Below are positions 53,170-64,000 of a stretch of 64,000 nucleotides of DNA, in pieces. The DNA is from Periplaneta americana (taxonomy: Eukaryota > Arthropoda > Insecta > Blattodea > Blattidae), in contig NC_091132.1 in NCBI RefSeq assembly GCF_040183065.1, positions 162,090,602-162,154,601 on the forward strand. The letters are read 5' to 3'. Every line of letters begins with the position of its first letter. Position 1 is the first letter of the stretch. Made by a program: the position numbers and the translations under genes. The notes beneath the pieces were generated by a model. The model searched no databases, was not told where the DNA came from, and saw only the letters and a program-made list of their open reading frames with translations.

Positions 53170-53885
53170 TCTTTATAAAATAAAAGTAAATCTAAATAAG
53201 ACAGAATACATGACTGGATATAATGATGGAATGGAAGTTGAAGGACAGAATGTAAAACGGAGTAAGTTGAAATTTTTAAATAATTGGGTGCAGTGTTACA
53301 ACAAGTTAAATAATCAAAATTAGAAGCAGATATACCGAAATATCCAAGGAAACAAGCTTTTGTGACGTTAAATGCCTTACTCTGGAGCAACAGTGTATTG
53401 ACCAAAAGTAACAAAATTATTTATAAAGATATATTGTTTGATATATGGAGCAGACTCTAGGACAATAAATAGGGTACAAGAAGGAAAATTAAGAGCCATA
53501 GAAATGGACATTTGGAGACGAGTACCTAGAAAAGTCTAAGTCGGAAAAGCTAAGGAATATAATAAAAAGCGAAACAATGAATATAGGAAGAAGTTTTATT
53601 ACCAGCAGTAGTTACAAATGAAAAAAGGGGATGGAAGATAGAAGAATAAAAAGAATTAATATGATGATGGGAACTAGAAGGAAGGCATACGGATGGAAGA
53701 TGAACTGAGAAATAGATGGAAGGAGTTGGTCTGTGTAGGGGCTGAAAATATTTCAAAATAAATATATATTGGATAGGGAACAGTTGCGAAAAAATGAACA
53801 AATTTATTTCATGGCTTATAAGTTTGTTTGGTTGAGAAAAACTTCAGTATTGTATAAAATCCTAATAAATAATAATAATTTTAGA
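53170..53885 (+). pseudogene. LINE reverse transcriptase C-terminus with (AAT) tail
   Basis: Across frame changes: VNLNKTEYMT, GMEVEGQNVKRSKLKFL, LWSNSVLTKSNKIIYKDI-type, YGADSRTINRVQEGKLRAIE MDIWRR. These are the palm end and thumb (xLNxxKTxYM...YGSxTWTInxxxxxxLxAxEMDxxRR) of a widespread insect non-LTR element. Ends in AATAATAAT. 5'-truncated and dead. Confidence 0.75.
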
Positions 53886-54575
53886 GTATATTAGATGTTG
53901 TCTTTGTCTATACTGATGTACAGCGGCCATGGTCACAGGAAGGGAACCATACAGGGCGAATGCATATCTGCCACTATCCACACGAGCCGTGGTGTGTCTT
54001 ACTGAGATGCTCTCATGGATTCGGTCTCGCAGTGGTGGAATATGTTAACAGTGGAGCTCTGTACAAAAGAGCATGAACATTGCAAAAACAATAGGAAGGA
54101 TGTGCTATCTCATATGAAATAGCATAGCTTGCATGTAATGCAAGATTGAAATTTTATTTCTCTTCCAATTCCATATTAGAATCTTTTACCAGCTCGATAT
54201 AGGCTACTTTCTTTTCCTGCATTCGTCTGAAGTATAACATAAGCCTGCGACCAATTTTCGAATTTGGTCTAAGTATAACGTAACACAGTATAGAGTTGAT
54301 GGATGAGAAATTAACCTATAAATTATAACACAACTTTGAAAACAAACAATTCTGCATCAATTTTGCACTGCCCTTGTGTGTTATACGCTTTTGTAATAAA
54401 ATTGTATTTTCAGTACACACAATGCATTTTATCATCTTTAAATATCAAGAACTAAGCATTTTCTTATATCTTTCGAAACCTTCGAAAGCTTTTCGAAGAA
54501 CGTCCATATCGAACTCGTGCAGTCGCACTGTAAATGTTTGTATGGAACATTTTTATGTTGGCAATAATGTTATTA

Positions 54576-54927
54576 AATTTGGACATTTTTGTTATGTACT
54601 TGTTATTTTAACCTCTTTTTTATAGGCTATTTAATGGCGGACCTGATTGCTTTGAAATTCGGTATGTAACAATAAGTTACTTCTCACCTATCTTAATTTG
54701 GACCACATTGATTCGGACAATTTTAATTTGGCAATTTACATTTTGAGAGTTTATGCTTTGTAATTTTTTACGTTGGACATTTTTCTATTGGACATTTTAC
54801 ATTTTTGACACGCTTGGTTTGTACATATTTGTAGTGGACATTTCTGCTTCGGACTTTTTAATTCGGATAGATTTGTATTGGACATTTTTGTGTTTAGATA
54901 TTTTACATTTTGGACATTTTCCTTTCT
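54576..54927 (+). repeat. Degenerate short-period array, T[T/C]GGACATTTT units
   Basis: At least 12 recognisable units at roughly 14-19 bp spacing: ttggac, tcggaca, ttggca, ttggaca (twice in a row), tttgaca, ttgtaca, gtggaca, tcggact, ttcggat, attggaca, tttagata, ttggaca, nearly all followed by T-rich spacers. It is too regular for chance and too diverged for a young satellite. No frame of interest. Confidence 0.65.
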
Positions 54928-55196
54928 ACATCATAATTGTGCCTCAGTCGCAGCGCCACCATACAAGTCACGGCTACCTTGATCATAGAGGAACGCCTTG
55001 GAATTTTGAGTTTCACTTTCTTAACTGCGAAAAAAGGCTAACTGTTCTTTATTTTCATTTTAATAGTTCTTAAAGGGACGTCTGCATCCGCCAGTGTTGC
55101 AAGTTGTTCTCTGCGATGTATTTATCACTCGAGTCTGATTTTACATTTCATTTTACATTTTAAGGGTCTCCTGTAAGCCTGTTTGCAGTGTAATGC

Positions 55197-55401
55197 AGGT
55201 AAGTATGAATTTTAGAACATGGATTGCACCTACTGAATTATGTCTTAAAATACTAAAAAGAGCAGTTTGTGGAATGCGCATCATTATATTTACGAAAAGG
55301 CACTTTTCAGTGCCAATAATTTATTTTGTGTGCACAAGGTTGGAATTTTGAAGTAAGAGGGAAAGGGTGCAATCCATGTTCTGGAGTTTATCCTTACCTA
55401 C
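55197..55401. mobile_element. ~205-bp MITE with ~36-bp TIRs
   Basis: Left gcaggtaagtatgaatttta followed by gaacatggattgcacc; right complement gtaggtaaggataaactcca followed by the same 16 bases. Non-coding, target duplication unclear. Confidence 0.72.
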
Positions 55402-55738
55402 GCTTCCTTATTTATTATTTACCGGTACCATTTCACTATGACCGTGTATAAAAGTAGTACATGGTCTTCATTGATATTGCAGCGACATTTTGTCTCATTC
55501 TTTATATGTTTGCAAGCTTGCCACAGGTGCAATAGAATCTAGTATAAAGGGACTTTTTAGTGTAGCTAGAGACAAATTAAATGAGAATTAGCGTTGTGGT
55601 AACGCGATTTTGGAAGTGAAAATGGTTGAATTTTGTAAACGTTATCTTGATCAAATTCAGAAGTTAAGGATCTTAGAGGGAAATATTTCAAGGAAACAAA
55701 ATTGTTCGCAAATGTAATTCATGTACCGGTATGTAATG

Positions 55739-57031
55739 AGGCCGTGTCTCAAAGGTATACATTCAGCTGAAGTGAACTAGATTGTTGACTAAATTGCCGG
55801 ATGTGACATCAGAAATTACGATCCAAAGTTACGTAGTGAATAGCAATGAAGTCCGTAGTAGCTAGTAATGGAAAATGCTTGCTTGATTGTTGATTTGTAT
55901 ACTAAGGCCGTGTCTCAAAGCTACATTTTCAGCTGAAGTGAACTGGATTGTTGACTAAATAGCCGGATGTGACGTCAGAAGTTATGATCCAAAGCTACAT
56001 AGTGCATAGCAATGAAGTCCGTTGTAGCTAGTAAACGAAAATGCTTGCTTGATTGTTGACTTGTTCACTAATCAAACATGGATACCTCATCAGTAATTGG
56101 GGTTATGAAATCTGAAAATGCTTTGGAAGTGAAATAATGTAAATATAATGTAGAATAACACGTTAACTTTGAACACTGTCATTGTTAGTACCGTACCTTC
56201 TGTACAATGTTTTAAACATTATTGTAATATATTAAGCCCTTATCTTTTCCACATAACTGGTAATGAAACTGCATTAGGACACTGCCTTCTTAATTCAGTT
56301 CCGCACCGTGATGTCATGGTTTTTGGAAAATAATCTATGAAGAAGGATATGTTTCAAGCATACATTTCGAAAGCTCCCTAGTGTTTACTTTATAAGTCAC
56401 CTAGTTGCTAGTCACTAGTGTGTAGTATGGACTTGAGCTTTGAGACACAGCCTAAACAAACATGGATACTTCATTAACAATTGGGGGTTATAAAATTTGA
56501 TGGTGGTTTGGAAAAAAATGTGAGTTCAATGTAGAATAACAGGTTAACTTGGAATACTGACATTCTTGGTATCTGCGTTACATATTTTTAATATTCTAAT
56601 ATTTCAGGCTCTTGTCTTTCCCACATTTATTTCGATTGTTGACAGCCAAACGTAATTACCGTAGATATCTTTTGAACATCTTTTACAATTCTACATCTTT
56701 ATGTTTCTTTTGTAGGTTCTCAGGAAATTACCATTGTGTTCATAAACCTGAGACTTAAGTTTCATGAAATGTTTATTGGAAAACTCTTTATAAACAATGA
56801 ATTCGAATTTCCAAAAAATAACAGCTGATAACTCGTAATTAAACTGCATTAGGACACTGCCTTCTTAATTGTTGCTATACCGTAATTTCATGGCTTTGAG
56901 AAAAAATAGTCTATGAAGAAGGCCATGATTCCAGCATACATGTTCAAAGCTCTCTAGTGTGTAGTTTACACGTTAGCTAGGTGCTAGTTATTAGCATGTA
57001 GTATAGACTTGAGCTTTGTGACACGGCCTGA
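55739..57031. mobile_element. Composite MITE with tandemly duplicated left and right parts
   Basis: The left terminal part (aggccgtgtctcaaag..., ~172 bp) occurs twice in tandem (55739- and 55911-). The right part occurs twice (56088-56453 and 56456-57031), beginning aacatggatac and ending gagctttg[a/t]gacac-gcct, the inverted counterpart of the left terminus. Internal shared blocks include actgcattaggacactgcct and tctatgaagaagg. Non-coding. One element seems to have grown by successive tandem duplications of its halves. Confidence 0.75.
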
Positions 57032-57150
57032 GAGGTGCGTGCAGCGAATAGGTATTATAAAGAATGGACACTGAGCGAATTTTCATGTGTTTTGTTTCTC
57101 TGTGCGCCAGCGGTTAGTTCCACTTTCAAGCGCTAGAGGTAGTGTAATCG

Positions 57151-57761
57151 AGCATACGCTAAGATAATAATTGAGAATAGAGTTGAGGCACAGGATCCAA
57201 ACATCGCCTACCTTATTGCATAATCCAGTAACGCTTTGCTTCAAACAAATTCAAGTTAACAGCTTTTCCTTATTTCTCAGTGACAAACTAGTTCTAATAA
57301 TAATAATTTATATTTCAGATATAATACATTATATTATAAAATAATATACATTATAAAATTAAGTATCGAATTCGTTTAATACTTGCATAATAATATAATA
57401 TAGGTATATGGTTTTACTTCTCGTAAGAGTTTTGTTTTACCATATTCAGCGCTATTAAATCATTACATATTTTAATTGTTGTTGGGGTCAACGTCTCAAC
57501 TCTCATTATAAAGGAACTCTAGAGTCTAGACATTACAGTTAATGAAGGATTTATTATTTTATGGATCAAATTTATTTTATTTGAGTACATAATGTACCTA
57601 GATGTATTAATTGTATGTGTTATATTTCCGCTGTGTCGACTGCTAGCTGGTATGATGTCAGCGCCAACTCTAGGGAGAAAGCAGAATCTGATGCGTTAGC
57701 TGACTTGAAGGTCATTGGAATCAGTCCGGCTACATCAAAGGTACCGACACAAAGTGTCCAT
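57151..57761. repeat. Repeat R1, copy 2 (uninterrupted)
   Basis: Partner of 2888-3815 in the same orientation. It lacks SINE-C, and has 26 extra bases (acttgaaggtcattggaatc...) before ggctacatcaaaggtaccg. Supplies the empty site proving the SINE-C insertion. Confidence 0.87.
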
Positions 57762-59074
57762 TGTTTATAATCCCTATTCGCTGGTGCGTGGTAATGGAAG
57801 TGCGGACGTTATGGCTTCTAGTGAAGAAATGAAACGAAGGGACATTAAACAGACGTTACGATGTAATGTGAAAAACACGAAACTTGTATTAATTCAATAA
57901 CCACTGGAATGTAGTGAAGCACAACAAATAATTAATTGTAAAGTTACTGTATTGTATCTTCCTTTCCACGTCAGTCATTACATTAACTATCCAGTACTGA
58001 CAACATCACTAAAGAAAATTCACCAGGTTTTGAATGTGCTGTCCAGATACATATATGCCAGGCATAATAAAACGCTAAACTAATCTGTCTTAGATTCGTA
58101 TATACAAAACCATAACAAAACCCAAAACTAGCCTAACCTAACCTGTCACAGATTCGTATGTGCAAGGCAAAGTGTGAGTGTACACTCGCGTGAAACATTT
58201 GTAATATCATGAATGTTATGTTGGTATGAGAGATACGATGATTGAAGGTGCATAAGCGAAATGGAAAGGGAACTAATTCAGTGCTCGTTTAACCGTAATG
58301 GCAAACGAGTGAGGGCTCGCTCATAGGAAAAACTCCTCGGTATGGGGGAAAGCATAACTGATCGCACTGTATTTTTACGTCACTTATGTCTCCGTATGAA
58401 CAAATTTGCCATGTTCACTGGAGAACTGAACTATTCTTTAGTTTAAACCAGGGTTTAAAACGCTCGTTCACAGCGTCACTAACGATCCACTAATGACGCT
58501 GCTAAGTACTTTCGTCTGAAGGAGTCCATAAAGGTGAAAAACATATTACATAAATTTTTATACTTCTTTTTGTTCCTGTCATCCGCTGCGACGCCATTTT
58601 TAAATTCGTTGTGCGAAGACTTTCTGAATGCCAACTTTGATTGCAGTTTCCTGTAACTGTTTCTAAAGAAACTCTTGATAGAAGATTTTTAAATGAGAGT
58701 ACACTTTGATTTCAGTTTTCTGTGAAGTGAATTACTTTTATTCTGTATAAAAAGTTGTATCACTTCTGAAACTATTAACACTACATTCGTGATATTTGTC
58801 ACACATATTTCTTAGGCTTTTAATAAACACTTCTCTGGAATAGAAATTTGCTATTTTGTTGAATGTAAAAAAATATGCCTCCGTAATTCTATAAAACTAT
58901 CTCTAAAATTTATTCTTAAGGTGTAGTAATTGTTGATATTAAAATTCTGGCGACGAATAGCAAAAGTGTGCTCAAGATATTTTAAAGAACGTGCATTTAG
59001 GAGCAAAATGGCATAGAAGTATTGTATTTATCGTTAAAAATAGCTACGATAAATCCACTTTAGTAGACGACTGT

Positions 59075-59105
<31 letters not shown>

Positions 59106-59500
59106 CTTTTTTAACTAGGGCGTTCTTTTTTTTCTGTTGAACTGTTCTCGAATTTAAGTTACTACAGCAATCATATTTCCACATTAAAAAATACTAAATA
59201 AAGTTGGTGCCTTAATAATAGTATACAAAATGTCAAAATCCACTGTCTTCTGCACTTACCGCTTGTAGAGGAGTTAGTACTGCCAGTGTATTCTGTTGGT
59301 TTGTATGACTTTATTCTGTAACCTGTATACACATGCCGTATATCCATAATGTACCTAGATACTCTCTTGTGTTTCTCTGTTTGAAACATTTTTACTATGT
59401 ATAGAAAATTATTAAGTATTTTCTTCACCATTTACAATATTACATAACCAGTAGCATATAACGGCAACTTGCAGTTAGAATTATGCTTTACTTTTTAAAC
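57762..59500. other. Spacer, no gene recognised
   Basis: Contains a (TTTC)n microsatellite at ~59074-59106 and a duplicated phrase ctgt-agattcgtat-t-caa near 58085 and 58147. No recognisable protein or terminal repeats. Confidence 0.55.
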
Positions 59501-59502
59501 AT

Positions 59503-59938
59503 CGCAATTAATGTATTTCCAACATCCTGAATTTAATACTTTGAAAATTGTCAGTACAATGCGAGTTTAGTAGAAAAAAAAACCTAATTTTTAAACGAGT
59601 ATATACCGTAATTTCCCTTAACTATGCTCCAGAATGCCTCTCCGAAGCTAATGGAGTTAAGAGTCGTACAACACCGGTTGGAACCCCTACTTCAGACAGT
59701 GGTCAACAGATGTCAGATCATTATTTGGAATATAATAAGTACTACCACACCAGTGAAGAAATGGTGTACTCCACGATTCTAGCAGCATTAACGTCGGAGA
59801 GAGATTTTGTAGCATAGTTAAGGGTAATTACGGTATTTACTCGTTTAAAATTTAGGTTTTTTTTTACAAATCTTGCATTGTACTGTCAATTTTCGAAGTA
59901 TTAAAATCAGGATTGGATATTGAAAATACATTGCATAT
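59503..59938. mobile_element. ~435-bp hairpin MITE with ~150-bp arms
   Basis: Arms 59503-59655 and 59785-59938 are imperfect inverted repeats sharing aatgtatttt-caa, cctga-tttaatactt-gaa, cagtacaatgc, aaaaaaaaacctaa, aacgagta-ataccgtaatt and cccttaactatgct. The ~130-bp centre is not palindromic and reads openly (GVKSRTTPVGTPTSDSGQQM ...). The element type is unknown. Confidence 0.75.
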
Positions 59939-60441
59939 CGCGCAACACCATGGAGTTTATCGCGAAATTTTGAATTTGAAAAACAAATTTAATGCCATCC
60001 AGAAAGTCCCTTTAAAGCACATTTTTTATTTACAACGAAGTGTTTGATATGGCATATTTTATTTTGAGACAGACTTTACCAATGAAACGTCAAACACCTG
60101 CACCAATGCTCAGTTTAATTTTTGTGCTTGGAGATTATTCGAATGAAATTGAACATCTGCAACAATGCTTAGTAATTTGTTTACTCTTCCCACTTAGTAA
60201 TAAACAGAGTTTAGAATCGTCAGAACATGCTAGTGTTGGTCAGTTTCAGTATATACGTGTGAACGGGTGATAGTGCAACTATTTTATCAAAAGCGCTTTA
60301 TATAGATTATCGTGGACAAATTTGTAATTCAAAAACACAATCTGAATAAAGTTCTGGGTTAGATGACAGCAGTCCCAATTCAAATAATGTGAGCGAAAAT
60401 TCCCTTCAGAATTCACAAAAACGTAATGCGTTTCGTAAATA

Positions 60442-61806
60442 CAGAGTGTTCCGCTTATAAGTATAACAAAAGAAATAGCTATAACTTCTGAATTAATACA
60501 AGTATATAGTTGAAACCAACTGCTACAAAGAATGAAAACTGGGAATTTTTGTTACCTTATGTTCCATAAACCTCAACATGGCTTCCATTGGTGGCACGGG
60601 AAATATCCAACCGGTATTCAACCTCGACCCAAGTGTTATGAAGCATCTGTGGTGTAACATTGTTGACAGCAGCATAAATTCTTTCTTGTAAGTCTGCCAA
60701 ATCACGTACTGGCGTCCTGTAGACCTGGTCCTTAACAAACCCCCACAGGAAAAAATCAGGTGGTGTTAGATCTGGTGATCTGGCAGGCCATGTGATGTAC
60801 GGTGATCCTCTTCCGATCCATCTTGCAGGGAATTGTTCGTCTAAGAATGTGCGAACCATGTTGGCAAAGTGTGGTGGAGCCCCATCTTGCTGGAAAATTG
60901 CTCCATCTGGGAGTTGTGGCACAGCATACAGTTGCAACATATCCAGGTACGTGTTTGCAGTGACTGTCTTTTCAGCAAAGAAATAGGGACCAATGATTCT
61001 GTCACGCATGATCCCACACCAAACATTCCATTTAGGGGAATCCCGTTGGTGTTCAATTACGACACTTGGATTTTCCGACCCCCAGATGCGACAATTGTGT
61101 CGGTTTACTTTTCCACTGACGTGGAAGGTTGCCTCATCTGAGAAACAGACTCGAGTTAGAAATGTGTCGTCATCGTCCACTTTATCCAACATTGTTTCTG
61201 CAAAGCGTTTTCGTTCCAGTTTATCATTCGGCGTAATCATCTGATGAAGTTGCAGCTTGTACGCTCGCAAACGCAATCTTTTATGGAGCACTGTATGCAC
61301 TGTTGTTGGTGGGATGTTCAACTGCACACTAGCCTGTCGAATGGATTTCCGCGGGCTTCTCTGAAATGCCTCGCGAATGCGTTCGACATTTTCGTCAGAC
61401 ACTTTACGCTTGGAATGTTTACCTGCATTAGACAACAAACTTCCTGTTTCTCTGAGCTGCCTATCCCATTTCATTATTGAGACGTACGTCGGTACAGCTT
61501 CCCTCGGTTAAGATTGTACTGACGGCGAAACAAGCGCTGTACACGAATTATGGATCTATGTTCTGCTAATGACAGCACACAAAAGGCTTTCTGCTGTGGC
61601 GTCCACATGCTGACTGACTAAAGATACGATACGAATTCTCTTATTTAATGATCTGCGCATGCGTGAGTCTTCTAAAAATAAGTAACAACAATGGATTAAA
61701 ACTTCCCAATTTCCTCTTTACAATGGTACCAATCTTAACCCATTTGCATGCATTGTTATGAAATTATAACTATTTCTTTTATTATACTTATAAGCGGAAC
61801 ACGGTG
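60442..61806 (-). mobile_element. Near-intact Tc1/mariner element, 1,365 bp
   Basis: TIRs begin cagagtgttccgcttataag (left) and, complemented, caccgtgttccgcttataag (right), both continuing tata-aaaagaaatag. Flanked by TA (60440-60441, 61807-61808). Encodes one transposase gene with a single apparent frameshift. Confidence 0.92.
60557..61608 (-). pseudogene. Mariner-family transposase, one frameshift near the N-terminus
   Basis: The natural start is probably the ATG at 61608 (MWTPQQKAFCVLSLAEHRSI ... FRRQYNLNRG). The frame is lost at ~61500 and resumes as VPTYVSIMKWDRQLRETG; from 61474 it is open for 305 codons to the stop. Helix-turn-helix region ... RKSIRQASVQLNIPPTTVHT. Catalytic motifs: CFSDEATFHVSG (first D), IFQQDGAPPHF (second D), ARSPDLTPPDFFLWG (third acidic residue, D). 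37 residues separate the second and third aspartates, as in the maT (DD37D) group. All catalytic residues are present, so only the frameshift marks it as broken. It could also be a sequencing error. Confidence 0.85.
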
Positions 61807-62154
61807 TATAGTGATGAATACTTGCAGTATGTTTTACGTGACGTTGGGATTAAAATAATCAAAATCCCGAGTCTCTTATGTGCGGAAATGTTTTGTTAAA
61901 CCAGTCGATGGTACCAGATAAACTGAAAGGACGTTCAGAATATAATCATTATCATGTAGCTCCATAACCAAGAGAATATTTTGAACGTCTTTTGAGGTCA
62001 GAAGAAAAATCCTTTAGTGGGACAGTAATGCACATTTTTATGTTTCTGAGGAATTGTTGCATGATTAACATGCAGTTTCTTAATTAATAGCCCAACAGAA
62101 AAAAAAACTCATAATACTGTCAAGGAAGTAAAGTTATGAGCAGAAAAAAAAAAT

Positions 62155-62465
62155 GTGAAAATTATGTTTAGTGATGCTGCGGAAGAAGTATTCAAAATTC
62201 CGTTGTCTGATAACACTGTTCGTCGTAAAATAAAAGAAATGTCTCATCACATTGAAATTAATGTGAACAGTAAATTAGTGGGGATATTGTGTTTGCTCTG
62301 CAGTTGGATGAAAACCATGACACAAATAGTAAATGCCAATTAATTAGGTTTATAGGATGAAATGTAATTCAGATATTACTGAGGAGTTTTTGTTTTGCCA
62401 AGAACTCAAAACCAATACAGTTGACCTGTCAACCACATATAAAGGAACTTTGTGCAACCCACATT
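62155..62465 (+). pseudogene. hAT transposase fragment (ZBED5/GTF2IRD2-like middle part)
   Basis: Frames in succession: FKIPLSDNTVRRKIKEMSHH IEINVNSKL, then DIVFALQLDENHDTNSKCQL IRF, then ITEEFLFCQELKTNTVDLST TYK. This is the order of the 'IPLSNDTVxRRIxxMSxD...FALQLDESTD...LLFCxxL' region. At least two frameshifts. Same group as the relic at 7815-8050 but not overlapping it. Confidence 0.72.
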
Positions 62466-62988
62466 AATTTAAATAATTCGGTTAAAGAAAATGATATTAA
62501 AAATCTTTTTTCCGACATCCAGCATAGATAGGTTGGGATTTTTGACGCATACTGTTGTGTTTTCGCAATGCTACTCAAATTGCTGCTTGTTTTCTGGAAC
62601 TTTCTATTGCGTGTTAATATCGACCTATTTAGAACATTGGATGACCGACACTAAATAGAAGTTGATATTGGTGCTTTTTTTCTGACACAATGCGCTGGAA
62701 CGGCGTTCCGGATCTTTTTGCTGCATTTTTCATAATGGAACCACAATCTACTATATACAGTCGCGAAGCTTGAGGTGTTTTTTTTTTTTTTTTTTGCAAA
62801 TCTCGTGATAAAGCGCTCCAAGCGGTTAGCAACTAGAAACAATAGACTGTCCATGGTCGACTTTGGACTGTGTCGTATTTCTATCGAGTGCTAGCTCGTT
62901 GCGTATTTCACATTGATGCTTGTGAAATGTTCGTTATTGGTTGTAATGAAAATCTTAATGGCTAAAATATAAAAATTGGAATAATAAT

Positions 62989-63135
62989 ATGGGACAAGAA
63001 GGAGACGTTTGTAGTGATATAAATTGTAGCAACAGTAAGAGAAAGAGACCAGAGTTATCCTTTTTCCGATATCCGAAAGATTCAGAAAGGTTCCTGGGTT
63101 TCCACAAGAATGCTGTGCAGAAACAAAACTGTTAA
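62989..63135 (+). pseudogene. THAP-domain N-terminal fragment
   Basis: 48 codons from an ATG: C-x4-C (CSDINC), then NSKRKRPELSFFRYPKDSER, the signature 'lsFFrFPkdser' of THAP zinc fingers. The tryptophan position reads G-F, and the closing C-x2-H is not reached before the stop. THAP domains occur in P-element transposases and in host factors. Probably a dead fragment or an isolated exon. Confidence 0.55.
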
Positions 63136-63274
63136 TTTGAAGTTCTTTGTGACTGTTAGAATACATTATATCCTTAAATTTCACAATGAAATGTTTCAGT
63201 CTAACCGAAAGGACATTAGATACCGGTTAAAGTTCTGTCACTTAGGCTGCTAAATTTCCAGAGAAATAAAGGTT

Positions 63275-63598
63275 AGGTCTACTTTTTTTTTTCAGAGGAT
63301 ATATTTTTAATTGTAGCTATTAATTTTGTTATTATTTTTATGTGTTATTTTACTAAAGACGTAGAAAAATTAAGTTTGATTTAATGAAATTTATTGATCA
63401 CGTTTTATTTTCAATTCTGGTGGGATTATTATTGCTTAGGCCTACTTTTTTCTTCAAAGGATATGTTTTTAATTATAGCTGTTAATTTTGTTGTTATTTT
63501 TATTTGTTGCTTTACTAGAGACGTAGAAAAAGTCTGTTACAATAAAATTTATTGATCACGTTTTATTTCCAATTCTGGTGTGATTATTATTGCTTAAC
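63275..63598. repeat. Tandem duplication, two 162-bp units
   Basis: Units share ggtctac/gcctacttttttt, ggatat-tttttaatt-tagct, gacgtagaaaaa and ttattgatcacgttttattt, with ~10% divergence by eye. Non-coding. 63.6-64.0 kb shows nothing recognisable. Confidence 0.8.
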
Positions 63599-64000
63599 CT
63601 CATCCCACTTTGTTAACTACGTAAGCCTACACTACAAGTACCGGTACACGTAAGTTACTCCATTAATACATATTTCCATTATTATTGTTGTAAAGAGAAA
63701 TGCAAATTAATATTTATTGGTTTCATAGTTAATTATCGCTATAATCTTGAATGAGTGAAGCTATTATAGTGAATTTCAGTTCGTTTTGCACAAACAAAAA
63801 GTATATTAGCTTATTTCTTGCAGGTATCTTCGAGTTTATGATGGAATTTAATATACTTCATTAAAATAATACATTAACTTTATGCATTTAAAATTTCAAT
63901 AATGGAAGGTAGGTGTTAATTTTTCCAAAAGAACACGACAACGAAAGTGTAACATATTTTGTCGGCTGCTAGGAGAGAGAGATCTGCGATGATGAGGCGA

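Noticed and set aside
57715-57900. 61-codon frame MESVRLHQRYRHKV...
   Set aside because: Begins in repeat R1, with no recognisable domain and no splice context; insufficient support.
60792-61480. Several plus-strand frames of 64-90 codons
   Set aside because: Antisense shadows of the mariner transposase.

Overview
The window looks like non-coding-rich nuclear DNA of a large insect genome. It has long introns with GT/AG splice sites, AT-rich spacers, many microsatellites and dense, nested transposon debris. The tRNA-derived SINEs and the acidic N-terminal exons of the two C2H2 zinc-finger genes resemble what I recall from cockroaches and termites (Blattodea, perhaps Periplaneta). That placement is inference from memory, not a search result. 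I see no bacterial genes, rRNA, CRISPR array or convincing functional tRNA gene.

Only two host-type genes can be assembled, both on the + strand. Gene 1 joins 2260-2352, 9034-9144, 12008-12078 and 19406-19943 (270 aa, five C2H2 fingers). Gene 2 joins 36568-36660, 45119-45244, 45995-46135 and 46721-46803 to a large finger exon. That last exon exists twice in tandem: 47796-49008 (13 fingers) and 50835-52212 (15 fingers). Both copies carry the same splice acceptor and splice phase, so they could be alternative terminal exons, giving 551 or 606 aa. Every N-terminal exon of both genes encodes at least one PsiKxE motif (a SUMO-acceptor consensus), and the internal N-terminal exons are phase 0, so they could be skipped without changing frame. 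The layout recalls transcriptional repressors with a short modifiable tail and a finger array that changes quickly.

The rest is mobile DNA. 1-2.2 kb: a LINE ORF1 fragment with an NPGP (2A-like) motif. 2.5-9 kb (gene 1 intron 1): an interrupted SINE, a MITE with 8-bp target duplication, a mariner relic, a SINE inserted in a SINE, and a hAT relic. 9-19 kb: LINE fragments, a mariner half, a Penelope-like inverted pair, and a pogo/Tigger tail. 20-23 kb: a complete hAT element with perfect 8-bp target duplication and a two-exon 493-aa transposase. 25-28 kb: two more Penelope-like inverted pairs with hammerhead-like motifs. 28.3-29.6 kb: a hAT reduced to its two ends. 30-36.5 kb: a TA-flanked element, a MITE, SINEs, and a hAT interrupted by a SINE. 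36.6-45 kb (gene 2 intron 1): a piggyBac copy and another hAT relic. 49-54 kb: LINE and Penelope tails. 54.5-57.8 kb: an unusual degenerate short-period array, a composite tandem MITE, and a second copy of a ~0.6 kb repeat first seen at 2.9 kb. 59.5-62 kb: a long hairpin MITE and a mariner with one apparent frameshift. The last 2 kb holds hAT and THAP-domain relics and a tandem duplication.

Nothing here is a proven new system. The most promising leads are the duplicated alternative finger exons with SUMO-consensus exon modules, the three Penelope-like loci sharing an inverted-tail hammerhead architecture, the 2A-like LINE ORF1, and two clusters of regularly repeated short motifs (34.2-34.8 kb and 54.6-54.9 kb).
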